This document shows, piece by piece, positions 46,986 to 57,575 of a stretch of DNA of 64,000 nucleotides (the first letter of the stretch is position 1; every line of letters starts with the position of its first letter). The notes below the pieces were generated by a model. It had not been told where the DNA came from, did not search any database, and was given only the letters and a program-made list of their open reading frames with translations. Location: the NCBI GenBank assembly GCA_031308135.1, contig JAHLJT010000631.1, positions 178,065,446-178,129,445 of the forward strand, in the 5' to 3' direction. This stretch comes from Acheta domesticus. Its lineage: Eukaryota > Arthropoda > Insecta > Orthoptera > Gryllidae. The translations under genes were made by a program, and so were the position numbers.

Positions 46986-48329
46986 CGCGTTAAAAGAGAT
47001 TAATCACTCAAGTACAAGGGAAAAGTCTGCCAATGAACTGCCCTTTTATAGCTTATGTTTGAGATAAACTCTGTGTACTTGCTTATTGCTACCCCATGAC
47101 TTTTGTCACCTCAGTGTCACCTCATTCGTTTGAAAGGTGAAATAATAATTTGGTAGTCATGTTTTGATAGATGATATCCCTGTGATTTCTATATATGTAC
47201 CGGGAAACTGTAAACGACTTAAAAGGATTAAATCATAATAATAGTAATAACAATTATATCACTGCAGAGATAGAGCAAAAGCAAAACCGTCACCATAATG
47301 GCATGCCCAGGAAAGAAAAAGATCACCTAAAAAGTTTTATTTCTTCCTGAAATTCGCTCAGAAACTAGTACGGAACACACACACACACACACAGAAATAC
47401 TAGAGACTTTAAAACCTTCATTGCTCCTCTAGAGATTCCTCAGATTATTTATCTCCTCTACATGCTAATAAACGAATTGATCAAATAAAGAGTTTCGCCA
47501 TACCGAGTAAATTTCACTTTCCTCAGCACATTTTTTATCCTCAAGAACCCTCCGCCGAGTCTTGTGTCTGCACCTCGAGCCTTATTTTCACGTGGGCAGC
47601 TCCCGTTTAAAAGCAATGAGCCCGCTCTAAAAGGAAGTGTAAACCAACCCCCCGCGCGCGACTGCTTCTTGGAAGCGGCGCGCTGAGGAGAGTGGGTGTG
47701 AGAGGGCGAGCACAAAAAGCAAGGGCTGTGGGGGGGATGGGAGCGAAGACGCTGGCTGGAAGAAAATGGGATGACAGAGCGGGATGGACTCTAAGAAAGA
47801 GAAAGGAAACGTGGGGATATGAAGCATTGTATAACCAAGTTAACGAAGCTGTACAGGGAGGCGATATATACATTTGAAAAACAACTAAAGCATATGGATA
47901 AATACGTGTGGATTACACAGAATAATGGGTGTTGATTCAAGAAGCTCAACACATTAAGGTAGTTGATGTGTATTAGTTTAGCAAAACAATCCCTAATTTG
48001 ATAACGGAAAATTTGACTTGCTTTGTTCGCCCGTTTCGTAGATGTGGTGAGACTCGGCATTGGGGCTTTGCGACTAAAAGAAAGACCTTGAGTTCAACCT
48101 GCAAACATCAATATACAATATATTTGTACTTGTAATTGAAAACGCGCATTTCACACGTGTACAGTTTATACATATGTATTAGCTGCTCAAAAAAATCTCC
48201 CCTCCCAGCCCTTCTTTTCGAAAAATTTGGAGGAGTTGAGAAGAAACGTAGGGAGGTGATCGTCATGTGTGAAGATCAGCGGAGAGAAGCAGGCAGATAG
48301 GGAGAGGGAGAGCGTGAGGTGTGGAATAT
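46986..48329. other. Spacer with (CA)n and a small GC-rich patch
   Basis: (CA)n near 47376-47393. A small GC-rich patch with CCCCCCGCGCGCG lies at about 47648-47660. No gene supported. Confidence 0.4.
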
Positions 48330-48662
48330 CGAATGGCAAGGCTGTCTGCAGTAATGGGTAGTTTTCCATGGTTTCTCCGATCAACACCAGGCATGTGACG
48401 GAACATTATCTTAACAAATGAGTCACGGCCCGCGTGCGATCTTTTCTTTCTTTTCCTTGTCCTCTTGTCACCCTTACACTCTTACATTGACATGTACTAC
48501 AGTACCACTTATGATGAGAGCTTAGCGCTTGTTCCGGCTGGGGCGGTGCTCCGCTGATGGGAGGTACCTATGTGGGGAGTACCCCTCAAGCTGATGTGTA
48601 GGTCGGCGCCGGATCTCAGCGCGAAGAATAACACTGGCACCTCCCGCCATAAAGACACACAC
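48330..48662 (+). mobile_element. SINE-B copy 5, 5'-truncated
   Basis: Carries the core TTTTCCATGGTTTCTCCGAT and CAACACCAGGCATG, a pyrimidine-rich block, GGTCGGCGCCGGATCTCAGC, and the tail ACCTCCCGCCATAAAGACAC. The tRNA-like head is missing. The tail joins the 15 bp minisatellite directly at about 48663. Confidence 0.8.
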
Positions 48663-48825
48663 TACGGAGCGGGGTGGAGCGGGGCGGGGTGGAGCGGGGC
48701 GGGGTGGAGCGGGGCGGGGTGGAGCGGGGCGGGGTGGAGCGGGGCGGGGTGGAGCGGGGCGGGGTGGAGCGGGGCGGGGTGGAGCGGGGCGGGGTGGAGC
48801 AGGGCGGGGTGGAGCGGGGCAGAGT
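48663..48825. repeat. 15 bp G-rich minisatellite (GGAGCGGGGCGGGGT)
   Basis: About ten near-identical tandem copies of GGAGCGGGGCGGGGT from 48676, with variants at both edges. A 15 bp unit keeps all frames periodic, which yields repeats such as GAGWS on the plus strand and PAPLH or RSTPP on the minus strand. These are artefacts. The plus strand has dense GGGG runs and should form G-quadruplexes. Confidence 0.97.
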
Positions 48826-49160
48826 GGAACAGGCCGCGTGGGGCGAAGCGTGATAGAGCGGAGCCCAACGGGGTAGGGCAAAGAGGGCGGTGGGCACGGT
48901 GCGAGTGGTGGGCGTGGGCGGGCCGGGCGGGGGCTGGGAGGGGCTCCGGGGCGGAAAGCAGGTCGACGCGAGCGCACCTGCGCGGCGCAGTCCCTAAGTG
49001 GCCCTGTTGGCGCGGAACAGCGCTCCCCGCGCCCCACGGGACCCCACTCCCTCGCTCCACGCCTCCGCCAGGCGCTGCGCTAAGATTCTCGTATATTCGG
49101 GCAAGGGCTTCCCAACGCTTTGCCAAGAAGCTCCCCTCGCGGCGCGCAAGATCCTTCACG
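48826..49160. promoter_or_regulatory. CpG-rich island
   Basis: Continues the GC-rich block after the minisatellite, with frequent CG and GGGCGGGCCGGGCGGGGGCT-like sequence near 48914-48935. Candidate promoter, or degenerate satellite flank. Confidence 0.35.
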
Positions 49161-49315
49161 CTCAGACAAGATACATGCCCCGAAGACGCAGTTTGCAGTG
49201 TTCTTCATTACTCTGTTATTGAGCGGCTGCTATCTCATATTCTCTTTGGCATATGGACCTTACTTCTCTTTAGCATGGAAATGATCTATTTCGGAAGATG
49301 TTTGTGTTTACTAGA

Positions 49316-49347
49316 TTATATATATATATTACTATATATATACTATA

Positions 49348-49391
<44 letters not shown>

Positions 49392-49412
49392 TACATACAC
49401 ATATATATGTAT
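49316..49412. repeat. (TA)n-rich microsatellite
   Basis: Interrupted TA dinucleotide array. It directly precedes the first copy of the diverged repeat that starts at 49415. Confidence 0.93.
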
Positions 49413-49414
49413 AT

Positions 49415-49714
49415 AAAGAGCTTCAAATTTTGTATTTACAGTAGCGGTTAAACGCCAGTTTCTTAAAAACGGCCCAAAATGTTTCAAAGAAAATGGCCAA
49501 TTAGGACGAGGTCTTACTGTTCTTCAATATTCTTAAAATAATATTTCCGTTCTACTATTAGGAAACGGAAAAATTAAGAAAATGTCACGAAAATGTTCTT
49601 TGGTCGGCGATAGATGGCAGTTGGTAAGTGTATGTGGCAAGACTGAATAGCTAGTTGAGACCAAAAGTAATAGAAAACTAATATGGGAATGTCTATGCCA
49701 TTCTATAGCACTAC
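49415..49714 (+). repeat. Diverged dispersed repeat, copy A (split by a MITE)
   Basis: Starts with AAAGAGCTTCAAATT and aligns to 50453-50750. Matching blocks include TCTTAAAA, CTATTAGGAAACGGAAAAATT versus CTATTAGGGGAACGAAAAATT, and GAATAGCTAG. It continues past the MITE at 49715-50079 into ACTAGTTTAATTAATG. Roughly two-thirds of positions match by eye. No coding content. Confidence 0.72.
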
Positions 49715-50079
49715 CACAGTAAAACCAGTATGTTTACTCGCGGCAAATCCCATTGAAAAAGTTTTTTCGATCACGTGACGTCCGCCATGTTCTTGGTATA
49801 ACACCCAGCGCGCAAAATACATAATTACTACATTTAAAATGATTTTCTTACATTTATTTTATTCACTAGATCAATTTTTTTATTATTCTATCCATTTTAT
49901 TCAAATTCCACGTCTTCTGAAACAAATGAAACACATACACTCAGTTCTCATATCTCACGGTGTGTGATATCCAAATGTATCTGCTGAAATTCTATTGGCT
50001 GACAACCAAGAACATGGCCGAGGGTCGACCCAGCGCAAAACTAGATTTTGGAGCAAGTGAACATACTGGTTGTACTGTG
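49715..50079. mobile_element. 365 bp MITE with 7 bp target duplication
   Basis: Left end CACAGTAAAACCAGTATGTT, and the right end read in reverse complement CACAGTACAACCAGTATGTT. The inverted repeats extend inward with gaps: CCATGTTCTTGGT at about 49787-49799 faces ACCAAGAACATGG at about 50005-50017. The flanks GCACTAC (49708-49714) and GCACTAC (50080-50086) are identical. It has no coding frame. A 7 bp duplication (or CACTA if the ends are shifted by one or two bases) does not point to one superfamily, so I leave it unclassified. Confidence 0.87.
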
Positions 50080-50452
50080 GCACTACTAGTTTAATTAATG
50101 CTATGTAATTTTATTTTCGAAATATAAGTAATTTTCTTGTATTTTTAAGTGAAATGTGGGCAATTTATTTCAAAAATTCCCAAATCGTTTCCTATTTTTT
50201 TCTTGAAATGTTTTGTACAGAAAATGCTAAATATACTGAAAAAAACGACATTAACATCATTGTATCGCAAACTTTTGATTTTTCAAAACACACAAACGTA
50301 TTTTTTTATATATTTTTCATGCCGTTAACTTTTGCTTAAAGAAAGTTCTTAATACAATATTGAATTTGTGAGAATAAATTCTCTTTATTGAAATAAAAAT
50401 TATGAAATTATTTGTAATAAAGTATTTCGAATAATCAAAACTTTTCAGTGAA

Positions 50453-50750
50453 AAAGAGCTTAAAATTGCGCATTTTCAGAACCACTAAGGAAATATTTTC
50501 TTAAAACTGCTCCCAATTTTTCAACTACAGGACCAAGTTTTACTTTTCTGTAATATCATTTAAATTACATTTCATTTCTGCTATTAGGGGAACGAAAAAT
50601 TGAGAGAATTTAAAAATATGTCTTTTAGGCACCGATAGGTTTCAGCTGGAAAGAGTGAAGCAAAACCGAATAGCTAGCCTAGGTTTTAGAAATAAGGAAA
50701 TTAACTAGTACAAAAAAGTCTGTGACATTCAGTAGCTCCACTAATTGTTA
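50453..50750 (+). repeat. Diverged dispersed repeat, copy B (uninterrupted)
   Basis: Partner of 49415-49714. At its end it reads CAGTAGCTCCACTAATTGTT with no insertion. That is the equivalent of the site occupied by the MITE in copy A. Confidence 0.72.
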
Positions 50751-53039
50751 GTTACTGAGAACGAAGCACTGTCAATCTCTAAGTATTGTAAACGATGTCT
50801 CATACTGAGTGGTAGAAATATGACATGTGTGAAAGCAAGTAAACTTACCCTCATTACCCCCAAAATGAACATATTCTAAAACTTCTCGAAAGGACAAGGT
50901 AATGATTCATAAATAATGCATATTAATTCATAATGCATAAAATATGTAGTTTACTTTCTAGAAAATGCGTTTAAGTCGAAACGAAGTATGACTAATGTTG
51001 CTTTAAAAATATCTTAATTAATTGACCCATAAATGCATTTCATTGTGGAAAATTATAAAAATTTTGTTCTCGTGAATTATTAAAATTCATAAAAAATGTA
51101 TTCGTTTGTTATTATTAAAGTCAATGCAAAGACATGAATGTATCTAAGACACGATCTCTGCAAAACAAAATCAATACAAAAATGTAGTTTCTAATAAAGA
51201 CGATTTCGTTTTCAAACTAAAGGGCGGAGCGCGATGACACCAGCAAAGGATACACTCATTCAGCCTTTCAGGTAAACGGTTTTGGAAAGACACGAAATGC
51301 GGGTTTTGAAGAAATATAAAATGCATTTTTACTTTCTCGCTTTACGACATACGAAGAGAAAGTATTGTAACCATACGCCAGAAATCGGCATTTTTTTTGG
51401 CCGGAAACACTTATCGCCGTGCTCTGTAACTAAAAAGTGGATAAATCTTGTTCCTGTAAGTAGTAACTTCTCCATTACTTCGGTTTCAGCTTCAAGGCGC
51501 CGAAGAATTAGCCAGATTAATCGAGGAAAATACATTTTGGAGAAAATCGTCTGAATAGTTAAAATGCTAGCCTTGACCGGAGACGGACGGACAGACAGAC
51601 AGACGTTTTGCTGTCAATCGATTTTTCGGTATCAAGGACCCACATAACATGGATTCTGACTACAAGAAGTGTTAGAGAAAGTTATTTACTACATGTAGGA
51701 ACACGATTTATTAGATTTTTCGATACTAGAGCCCAACATTACAATTTTTCTCTCGAAAATATGCCGTTTTCTACCGCAACAAAACTTTTTCTATAATGCC
51801 TGAACATAGTAATATGAAATTAAGTAAAAATCATACTTAATTCAAGGAAAAATATATCTTCTGCAATAAAAAAAATTACGTTTTCGGAAATCCTATGTAG
51901 CGAAGTTATCCTTTTCTGTTATAATAGAACTTCAACATAAGAACATATTACATGTAGCGTAAACCGTTTATCAAATTCGAGTGTTGCTATCGCAAATTAA
52001 TAGCATCAGTGATCCCCTCATTTGCAAGATTGAATGACACATTCTGTAATGCCATGAAGCGAGATATGGTGAATATGGACTAATAGTTCATAATTAAAGG
52101 AAATTACTCGCTCGAGAGCAACTATTGCTTCATTCAAAGCGACAGTCGCGATCAGTTATCATGATCTCTTGTTGAGCCCAGAGATTCGATAGTGAATATT
52201 GCTTATATGGAAGGACTTACCATAGGGCGCATTGTAAATGCAATGCCGTGAATCAGATCGCATGATAATTGTATCGAGTCATAAAGTCTCTCTAGGGTTT
52301 GAGACTGTTATCTATATTGAACATAGATATATTTTTCAATTCTTGCAACAAACAAAATAGGACACTTAATCCTGAGCCACTTTGGTGCTACATGAGTCAT
52401 TAGAACACCGTAATGCGATCTCTGGGGCGAGCCGATTAAAATATTTTTGTGGGAAAGAAAGAAGAATGACCATGACTCGGTGAGCAATTTTATCACATCT
52501 TGTTCCTGCGATTTTACGTTGTTCTTATCAGGAATTGAACCATGCAAATATTAATTGCCTCCAATCACTGCCAGCTGGGTTACATGAGAAAAACAGCAGT
52601 TCAAATAATCTCATTTAAAGCAAATAAGGTACTCTAAATATATTCTTAGATTTAATTACAAGCATTTAACAATTCGAAAAAATATAAAAACTAGTAAATA
52701 ACTTAAATACACCAAAATTCCAATACAAGCAGTTTGATGACTCTATCATGGTAACTTATCACCATATTCAACTGGGGTAATGTCTTATCACTGAAATTGC
52801 GGCCAGTTTCATCACGTTATGGAAGAATAACTTTCTTGAAGTCTGTATTTGTTAAACAAGCAGTTTAGTCCCGGTTTACTCGAATTTAATTGCAAAGGAC
52901 GATTATTAAATGTCACACGAACTCCAATGAGCTGTCATTGTATCCGCTGCAAAAAATCATTCATCTAAATAAAATACCTACACGTACTGCAAGGGGCAAC
53001 GATGAAGATGTAAAGCTCTCAATAACAAATTCATGAGGT
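50751..53039. other. AT-rich spacer
   Basis: A distinctive non-coding block lies at 51250-51800, with GAGAAAGTATTGTAACCATACG and GACGGACGGACAGACAGACA (about 51582-51603). It has the flavour of a dispersed arthropod repeat, but I see only one copy here. Otherwise nothing recognised. Confidence 0.35.
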
Positions 53040-53190
53040 GTTAGTTCTGTACACGTCACAAAAGACGTCGCCAACGTGACGTCACCTCCCTTTCAGCGAC
53101 TGACCGCGACCAATTACTAGCGCGCCGCCCCCTCATCCCCCAAGTCACCGGCGCGTTCGCCGGAATGGTGCCGTCTGGTGCCGGCCATGC
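53040..53190. promoter_or_regulatory. GC-rich patch with CRE-like sites
   Basis: Contains AAGACGTCGCC, then AACGTGACGTCACC with a perfect TGACGTCA at 53077-53084, followed by GCGCGCCGCC and CCGGCGCG motifs. CREB/ATF-type sites in a GC-rich patch fit a core promoter. Direction and target are unknown. The 78-codon plus frame at 53178-53414 follows it but has no recognisable motif. Confidence 0.3.
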
Positions 53191-54219
53191 GGTCTCTAAC
53201 CCAAAACACCTCCTCGCACATCCCATTAACACAGACTAGACGGCAAAATCTCTGCCTCAAAGCATATAAGCTCCTCCCCAGACTGGTTCATTCTTCTCAG
53301 TTTTTCTCTTTCTTAAGAGCATACGTAACCTCCATTTGTAGATTCATTCATATCTATAGTAACTGCGTTTGGATAATATATACCGAAGTTGAAGCAAAGA
53401 TTCTTTTATTATAAAAGAGGCTTGAGCGAATGTATAAATGAAAAATAAACCCAATAACTTAATCCCTTCTTTGATGTAGCAACGAGTATGACATCAGTGA
53501 AATGCTTTCCGGTCAAGATGATATGGCTGTCGTTACTGGAGAAATATTATTGATTCTGTACAGTTTTCAATGATAAATTTCTTTAAAATGTTGTGTTCGA
53601 GAGTGTATTACAAGCCTGAAGAACTTCTTTTATAATTTATTTAGCAAAAAAGGCCAGTTTTACCAAATTTCTTTCTAGAAGAAAATAATATATTAAGTTC
53701 CTTATGTACCCACTGTAGCCATATCGCAACATTTAAAAAAAAACAACTAACGTGGGAAAAATATTAAAAGCTCGATTTTGAGACTTCTGATGTTTCCCGT
53801 TACCAATTTCATGCTTTAAATATTTTCCTTCAGAATAAATAATTTGGAAATGTAAGGGTTGAGAGGGGAAAAGCAGATAGAAGTAAAATTAAAGTAAAAG
53901 AAAATATAAAATCAACAAAAAATAAAGTAAAATTCGAAATGAATATGTTTCGCTCTTTTATAATGCTCTAATATAATCTGATTCATAATATTGACATAAT
54001 CATACTATCATTTCACATGTACTAGACAAAGCAGAGTGCAGAGCACTGAGGACATTTTGCTTACAAGCAAACATTCACTGGTCTAAATGTAGAAGAAAGG
54101 GAAATCACTGCAATCTCCATAAAAAATACAATATTGATTTGCACAAGATTACAACTCTATTAAAAAGAGAGGTATTGTAACAATACACCGATCCCCACCA
54201 TATCAACCGTGTATACCTG
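53191..54219. other. AT-rich spacer
   Basis: Nothing recognised. Confidence 0.4.
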
Positions 54220-54408
54220 ATATGAGCTCATCGTGGAAGAGCCGCCCTTCGCTGCTACCGCCACCGGCGCCCGCGCCCGCACCCACCATAGAATTTCTTT
54301 GTCGCCGCCTTCTGAGACCTTACACCACTTTCAAAGGCTAGCGCCCATCAACGGATTATGCCGCTTAGCGCAGCCGTTGCCGGGCGTTGGAGATTTACGC
54401 TTCGCAGA
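54220..54408. promoter_or_regulatory. Small GC-rich patch
   Basis: GC-rich with repeated GCCGC/CGCCCG motifs near 54240-54285. The open plus frame 54233-54418 is short and unlike a known protein. Confidence 0.2.
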
Positions 54409-54502
54409 AAGTCATTAAGGAAAACTTATTTCTAGAATTACCACACCCCAAATGTTATTTTCAACGGACATTCGCCGATATTGTGATTGGCTAAAGTGAG
54501 GC
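54409..54502 (+). repeat. 94 bp duplicated segment, copy 1
   Basis: Identical to 57471-57564 at 92 of 94 positions and in the same orientation. It contains ATTGGC (an inverted CCAAT box). The shared part ends at the centre of the perfect palindrome AAGTGAGGCCTCACTT (54494-54509). Confidence 0.95.
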
Positions 54503-57470
54503 CTCACTTCTACATATTTCGTTTGAAATAACGAATAAGAAAATACCTCGCAAGTGGATGGGTGAGAGACAAAAGTTGGGTGATGGATGTAGCTTAGTTT
54601 CAAATAAATTCCGACAAATTTTACCGACGAGTAAGCGTCAAACGGCCTCTCCGGCTCTGGAGGGGGACCGTGGACACATTTCGCGAAGTGCGAGACTTGC
54701 ACTTGATTTGACTGTCATTTTACGTAGTGGAGCAAGCATTATGTTCCGCTCTCATCGTAAGTCGGCTAGAGTCGTATGGTGACGGATGGTTGCATGGACG
54801 TCAATCGCCAACGGTCAATAGTCGCCAACGTCAACTTGGCCGGCGGATACCTGCCGCTCTGTCGCCGGCGCATCCCGCCGCCGCCGCCTCAACCGCTACA
54901 GCCTCGTGCGGCTACGACCTTTGCGGGTCGGGACGAAAGGGTCGCCCGAATACCTGCCCACTTCAAGGACACCTAAACGGGGTGTAATGAAGTTGCGCCA
55001 GCAATACGCATTGTTTGTACTAGTAGTTGTTGTTTTATTAATTGATAGGCGGGTCGCGTGTTAACCGTGTAATCTCAATTTACGTGAAATTGTAATGTTA
55101 TTAGAACAGAATGAATTATCAGTTTCATTGCAATGCTTGTTTGCAAGACCGCATCCCGCGAATTTAGAAGAACAGGGCAAAATTAGTTAATAATCTTCCT
55201 CCATAAATAATAGTGTCACCGCCTTGCCTTTTTGTCTCCCTCCCAATGTCGGGTGATGGCACGATAGGTGAGACAGTTACCAACCACCTTGCGCCTGGTC
55301 CAACAATTGGGGTAAAATTACCTCGCGTATGGGAGGAGACGGGTGACTCGAGTAATTTTCCCTTGTTACTCGTTGTTGTAACTCCCATAAAGTTAAGCCA
55401 CAACGCACTCATATAAGAAAATCCTAGCAGACATTCTTTCCAAGGGAAAGGGTTCAAGATTTAGTACACTGGGATAGATTAAGAACACTTTTGTCGTACG
55501 TTTTACGAAAATAACAACAAACCATATATTCTGTACTGAAAATTAGTACATCAACATGACATGAATTGATTATAAATGTCCTGTTTGAATCTGGTATCCA
55601 AAAAGAAAAAAAACCCAAAAAAATTATTACAAATTGTAATCAAAATCTAATTTGCAAATAAACCCTTGAAATCTTCCAATTAGATTCAATGAATGGGTTC
55701 AAGAATTTGAATTCTAATAATACATAACTAATACATGAATATCCCTACACACATTTCCTGAAATACACATAGAATCACACTCACTCAAAAATGTTGTACC
55801 TGAAATTACCATTTATGTATAATACAAATCAACAATATCAATACCATGTTTTATCCAAAAAAAAAAGAATATCAATCTTCTACTTGTTCTAACAAATACA
55901 CTTGATTCAATTAGAATGCATAACTGTAATCGTTATTACAATGTCTAATCTTACCAACATCAAGCTAAGTTAAATTAATCTACTTTTATGAGATCTCAGA
56001 TTCAAAAAAACAAAATGTTAAGTTAAATGCTACTCAGTTAAACTTTGCATTCAACATAATATGTCAATTGATAAAATAATTGTCTATCTTTGCTCCTGAA
56101 TTCATTTTCCAGTAACACTGTTTAAATATCTGCGTCCAGTAACGAAACTGTAATTCGATTTGGCACACGGATATGTATTCAAAAACTCATGAATAAAGTT
56201 AAGCAATATTACAGTTAACTATCTGGTGAAATATGATACTAAAACTGTTCTACACCTGGCCCTCGTTTCTGCCGTTAACTTGAAAAGGTTTTGCCGAACT
56301 CACGATGTTTCCCGCGACGTGCGAAGCCTTGAAGTTGTTCAGGGTCGTCCGGAAAGGAGCTCAGACACGAGAAATCCCGTTGACTGCACCGTTCTGCTGG
56401 GGCTCGCGTCGTGGCGTCGGCGTTGCAGTAACGTCCAATGATCGAATTTTATTCGGGCTGGTTCAAGTATTCTTTTCTAAAAAGCTGCAATAAATCACAC
56501 ATTGCTTGTAACACTTCTATTTCAGCTAGCTACTCGTTACTTTTCCTTTCGTTTCAAATCATGTAATCATTCTTGTTAAGTATTCTTCTTTGTTTTTTTT
56601 TTTAATGATTCACGTTTCATATATTTTATTTATTCCCTCTCATGAATAAATTATCATAATAGTAAGATGAGTTACCTTTTCTAAAAGCTTGCGTACTGTC
56701 GAAATCTTGAACTGGCGATGTCCGTTGATCCAAAAGTTCGTTCAGAGTGGTTCAGAATACCTTCTCGTTCGCTGACTTTCATTAAAATGGCCGAGTTGGA
56801 CTCTTCTTGTTCTAAAATCTCCAGTATTCATTTGCTTTAATCCTATTGGTTGTTCGTGTCGTTCCGGTGGACGATTTCATTATCACGTTTCTAATACTGG
56901 TGATAAGCGCTCCTGTTAGCTCATTTTAAAACTATGTACGTCGACTGGCGTTCTCTCTCGGTTAGTGTTGTAACTACTAAGTCGCAAAATAACAGAACGC
57001 GTTTACGAAGAAAAAAAACTGATATTTTCTAGCCGTAAACGGCTTTAGCGGTTACAATAGGGAGGGGGAAATTACTGTATAGCAGACAAGGGATTTGAAG
57101 TCACTAATACAGATAGGTCTGATAGCCGCGTTTGAGGTTGCTCAAGCTGGTGCGGTAACAAAGTTTGCGATTTATTGAGGAAATCTTATATTTACGCTTT
57201 CTGTATACACCGTGGTTTTTGCAGTCTGATTAGGTTTATTTGTATAATCATTAATTCAATATTGGCTCTCCAGCAACAACTAGAAGTACTATTGATACCT
57301 TGAGGTTGCTTGATATCTATGAAGATTGTTTCTTATGCGTGAAGTGAAACTATTCAATTAACGTTTTGCTATGGTCTGTAAGTGATGTGTACTTAATTGT
57401 GGAGAGATGTGGGTGTAAAGTGAATAGTGAAGACTGTTTGTGTTTTACCTGTACCAATATTTTCGTTATT
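54503..57470. other. Interval between the duplicated segments
   Basis: Holds a CpG-rich patch at 54770-54975 with GCCGCCGCCGCC and a smaller one at 56270-56430. The rest is AT-rich. Open frames in the GC-rich parts (for example 54727-54987 and 56226-56493) show no domain. Confidence 0.4.
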
Positions 57471-57564
57471 AAGTCATTAAGGAAAACTTATTTCTAGAAT
57501 TACCACACCCCAAATGTTATTTTCAACGGACATTCCCCGATATTGTAATTGGCTAAAGTGAGGC
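57471..57564 (+). repeat. 94 bp duplicated segment, copy 2
   Basis: Near-identical partner of 54409-54502, 3,062 bp downstream. Flanking sequences on both sides differ from those of copy 1. Confidence 0.95.
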
Positions 57565-57575
57565 TTTAGCCAATT
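57547..57575. repeat. Perfect 11 bp hairpin at the end of duplication copy 2
   Basis: AATTGGCTAAA (57547-57557), a 7-nt loop GTGAGGC, and TTTAGCCAATT (57565-57575). The right arm starts exactly where identity with copy 1 stops. Confidence 0.95.

Noticed and set aside
48522..49451. 171-293 codon frames with GAGWS, RSTPP or PAPLH repeats on both strands
   Set aside because: A 15 bp minisatellite unit keeps every frame open. The repeats are simple translations of the array.
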